Assembly: GCA_015680685.1 (NCBI GenBank)
Contig: MNCI01011532.1
Coordinates: 374,870 to 438,869 of the forward strand
Reading direction: 5' to 3'
Length of the DNA stretch: 64,000 nt
From: Gnetum montanum
Lineage: Eukaryota > Streptophyta > Gnetopsida > Gnetales > Gnetaceae
The notes below the pieces were generated by a model. It saw only the letters and a program-made list of their open reading frames with translations. It was not told where the DNA came from and did no database searches. Position 1 is the first letter of the stretch. Each line of letters begins with the position of its first letter. The position numbers and the translations under genes are program-made. Positions 60,713-64,000 of the stretch are shown here, one piece after another.

Positions 60713-60813
60713 GTAATTATCTTTCTAGCAATAATACACACTATTTAAGAGGTAACTTTTGAAAACATAGGTATACGTAATTCTAAAAAAGATGAATAAA
60801 TAAATAAAAGTCA
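60713..60813 (-). repeat. decayed tandem duplicate of an ATM exon
   Basis: The 98-bp unit 60615-60712, which contains exon 60681-60623, is repeated at 60713-60813. In the duplicate the frame has TAA where the exon has CAA, a 3-bp insertion, and AT instead of GT at the donor position. It lies upstream of the intact exon in the transcript and should be skipped. Confidence 0.85.
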
Positions 60814-63800
60814 GTATTCAAATATTGCATATAACATATATGCACATATATGTCTTAAGACTTGATAAAAAACCATCTTACCATTACTCCAAATAATTGT
60901 TCCCTTTATATTAATACTTAAAATCATAAACTATTTTCATAAATTTCACTATTTTTTGAAATTGAATATTTTAATCTATCCTACAACATCGTTAACACCA
61001 AATATATAATTCCTATATAAGCATAAGTTTCATAACAAATATATATATACCAAGAGCTTTGTCAACAAAAAGAAATATGCATAAAGATTGTTAAATTTTC
61101 CATTGGAACTTATTTATAACTTTTGAAATATATTCTTTGAACTTATTTCTTCTAACTATGTATTCTTTATCTACCTAATAGAGAATTCAAAACTGTTTGT
61201 TGAACATAAAACTTATTATACTATACTTTTTGCTTTCTTTCAAAAAGGCAACTTTACTAATATTATTATCTGATGAAAACATAAAATTATTCATCTTTTC
61301 AAAATATCATCTTTAAGATATAAGAACAAAAAATATTTCAAATGTGTGAAAGTATGAATGAGCTAATATTTTATGTAAATACTTGGGTATAACTTATTTT
61401 TCAAAAGAAATATAAGTTAGAATTAGGCACTAATGTTTTACAGATAATGATTCAAAGATAGATAGTTAGTGAGAAAAAAATTTTAGGTTAAGACAAGTCA
61501 TTTATGAAAATTTGTTTGGATCCTAATAAATAGGCATTAGTTTAGTGACAAAATTTTTAACATGGAAATCCAAGGTCAAATTCCATGAGATAAAACCATG
61601 TTATAATTTAGATTTGTAAAAATAATTTCAATTATATACATATTTCTAATAGTTAATCTTCCTTGAATAGTATAGTTTCTTATATTCTTCATTTTTAACA
61701 ACTTAACTTTTATAACTACCAAAATATCACATCTTTATGCATACTATCTTAATCAATTTAGTGATTGCATAGATTTATAAAAAGTTTTGAATTTCTAGTA
61801 TATAAGCTATTTTTTAAATCATATGCAAAAACATTTAAATTGTGTGACCTAGATATACAAAATTGTTAAATCACACAAATTATGTAATCTACTTGTATTT
61901 CAAGTCTAAAGATATGGGTTTCAAGCCTAGGCATAGCTACTCCAAAAGAGGTTAGGCTTTCACTCATACACCAACCCTTGATAAGCATTGAGGTTTCATG
62001 TGATGATCTTTTTTATGTACCATATCACCTAGATAGGTTCATATACTAATAAATGCATTGAGGATTCTTACTTAAGGAACCATTAATATATTAATCAAAT
62101 AATAAAATAAAATGAAGTCACAAGAAATAAAAACATCATATACTATTACTATTATTATCCAATAATATAGGCACTTGCTTCTTAAAAATAAAGTTCAATG
62201 ATATCAAGTAAAGAAATGAAACTTCTAAAGGGTAATTTTTAACTTTCTAAGTAGAATATAAAAATACATCTTTACAAGAAGCTATACATCATAATAAAAC
62301 TATTTCTAATTTCCATTTAAAGAGAGAGATTGAGCATATGAAAACTTAAAAGCTTAAACTAAATTATATATGAAAAGCTATGAAATGAAATGCATATATA
62401 TTCTTTCAAAAACATTTATTTTGATCTAATATTCATTATTACCATTGAAAGCAGAAGCCCCTACTCGTGCAAGACCATAACCAATTATGATAGCAACAGG
62501 TGTTGCACATATTGGTGCTAGCATCCAATTAGAAATAGTGAAGGTACTGGAAGAAGATAATCTATCTATAGCAAGCTTGAATAAGAATGGAACTTGAACA
62601 TTCAAAACCTGTATTTCAAAATTTCATAGGTAGATTATTAGCCATTAACCTCAAACAAATTAACATGATGAAGAAATCTATGTTATATTTAACTATTTTA
62701 ATTAATTTTTAGGACTATTAAAATTGATAGTTGATAATTGAACTAAAGCTTGAATACAAATTTTATTTAATGTAACTTTGCTGGCAAATTGATAGTGGTT
62801 GGATTACAAAAAGATAATTCTAAATAATTGTAATTAAAGATAAAAAATTTTATTTAGGTTGTACAATAATAACTTGATTCAAGATAAAAGGTTATATTTG
62901 TACTAAACCTTATTAACTTGAAATATTGTAAAAGTTTAATGGATCTCCTTGTTCTTGAATAACTAGTTAGACGAAAAGAGATCCTATGTAATTGAGAATC
63001 CTTGTAAAAATTAGGTGGTCTACTAGCTAAAAAGATCATAGCATGAATATATTAAGCAAATTCCTTTCCCTAGGTACATTGATTGATCTAGATGGCTCCC
63101 TAAAAGTAGTTCTAAACCTAAGATTGATGAATAGCTTCTTCCTAATCTTACATAATTAGTAAGTGTAGCTCTTTGGAATGCTTCTCTAGAGCTCTACCTT
63201 GAAGAAGAATGGGATTAGTACCATGTTTTGGCATGGTGTTTGTGTGGCTCCATCTTGCTTCTAGCACTAGCTCCTAGAAAGTTTCTTATCATTCACTTCT
63301 TCTTTTTCTTTAGGTTGTCTCCTTATGGCTTAGAATGACCAAACTAAAGTCTTCAACACTAATAAAAGGTACTAATGAAAGGGTTTTAAGTCTATTAGTA
63401 CTCTTCAATGGCGGTAAATCATGAATACTTGGATTTTACAATTTTTTTTTGTAGGCCTCCCTAGCTCCCATTTTTGTGTTTCCTTTGTTTAAATATAGCT
63501 CTTGGGACTGATTAGCACTATGTTCCCTTTTAAAAATTTAAAGCAATAATTATTACCAAGTACATCTCAACATTAATTTTAATTAAAATTGAAATGAGAA
63601 TGTGTATCACAACACTTTTCTTTTTCTGACGGCCAACTTGTACTTTTTCTGATGTTCCCTTGTTAGTATAATTTAAGTGTTTCCTTAGATAAAATGTTTT
63701 TTAGTGACTTATTTTTTAAAAAAAAAAAACATTATACAAAATGTCACAAGGCAAAATCATCCGCTTCAACCATAACTTAGAGGAACATGAAGAAAAAAAT

Positions 63801-64000
63801 TGCAAAATGAAATGAAAAAACTAAATGATCTATTATTATTTTTGAACAAAGGAAACAAACTATAAAAAACGACAAATCATCATGTGAAGAGATGTGTTAG
63901 ACTGGAAACACTTGTTACCTTTGCTGCTACGAGAAGGCCCCAGGAGAGCAATATCCTGCAACGAAACTCAGGATTGTCTTCAGACCAAAGATATCCTGCA

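Larger units (their letters stand above)
52008..64000 (-). pseudogene. ATM3: mitochondrial ABC half-transporter ATM (ABCB23/24/25 type), one nonsense codon, 5' end outside
   Basis: ATM transporters sit in the inner mitochondrial membrane and export a sulfur-containing compound used for cytosolic Fe-S proteins. Nineteen exons (minus strand): 64000-63919, 62608-62443, 60681-60623, 59762-59719, 59091-58989, 58209-58102, 57942-57859, 57772-57712, 57210-57065, 56926-56810, 56676-56588, 55853-55768, 55678-55623, 54612-54532, 53467-53402, 53317-53225, 52603-52539, 52425-52290, 52172-52008. All introns are GT-AG and all phases fit. The transmembrane part begins AGYLWSEDNPEF and has VLNVQVPFLFK. The ATPase part has Walker A GNSGSGKST (split by an intron), VPQD, LSGGEKQR, CDEATSALD and the H-loop His. 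One stop, TAG, ends exon 58209-58102 where Gln is expected. Transit peptide and first residues are outside the window. Confidence 0.88.
56810..64000 (-). other. transmembrane-domain exons of the ATM gene
   Basis: Ten exons encode the membrane half. Recognisable blocks are [51 protein letters not shown], the SLINYE/VKYFNNE boundary, LAFLNFGQ, TVGDL and [17 protein letters not shown]. This is the glutathione-binding-type half-transporter membrane domain of the ABCB7/ATM1 family. Conserved residues that differ include the nonsense codon and Trp for Arg right after it, both explainable by C-to-T changes. Confidence 0.85.

Noticed and set aside
51101-64000. tRNA, rRNA or microRNA genes
   Set aside because: I looked for tRNA-like boxes and clean long hairpins across the window and found none I could support; only the tRNA primer site and short palindromes are present.

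Overview
The window is nuclear DNA of a land plant with a large, repeat-filled genome. Evidence is a spliced ABC-transporter gene with long AT-rich introns, several nested Ty3/gypsy-type retroelements, a copia-type remnant and endogenous pararetrovirus (Caulimoviridae-type) copies. A gymnosperm or similar large-genome plant is my guess; nothing here names the species. There are no bacterial genes, no rRNA or tRNA genes and no CRISPR array. Base numbers are mine from manual reading; splice positions in the ABC gene were checked by codon arithmetic.

Layout. 1-4381: 3' part of a gypsy element (A): RT fragment, integrase, tandem array, polypurine tract, 3' LTR. 4382-6285: older target DNA, with a copia-like gag remnant carrying a zinc knuckle and a 'putative plant transposon protein'-like ORF. 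6286-46225: one very large composite Tat/Ogre-like gypsy element. It has a 5' LTR (6286), an ORF1-like frame, gag and protease (to 12026). It then has an antisense, intron-containing gene (the 'aORF'), RT-RNase H, and a second protease-aORF-RT-RNase H-integrase block (32750-43471). It ends with a 22-unit tandem array, a polypurine tract and a 3' LTR (45745). The first aORF copy is interrupted at 14313-26751 by a pararetrovirus cluster, and that cluster is interrupted by a solo gypsy LTR (18436-20019). So the nesting order can be read: composite element, then virus, then solo LTR. 46226-52007: further repeat-rich and AT-rich DNA with one degenerate coiled-coil ORF. 52008-64000: minus-strand gene for a mitochondrial ABC half-transporter of the ATM (ABCB23/24/25) type, 19 exons visible, 5' end outside the window, one in-frame TAG.

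Main point. The aORF looks like a captured host gene of the FCP1/NLI-interacting-factor (HAD phosphatase) type. It lies antisense between protease and RT, the place where Ogre elements are known to have an intron, and it keeps its own GT-AG introns. It occurs in two copies, one of which was cut by a 3.5-kb inversion whose two junctions are reciprocal. Most broken codons in the elements are TAG or TGA where Gln or Trp is expected. With the CTGG/CTAG/TTGG variation in the tandem arrays, this points to decay by deamination of methylated CHG sites.
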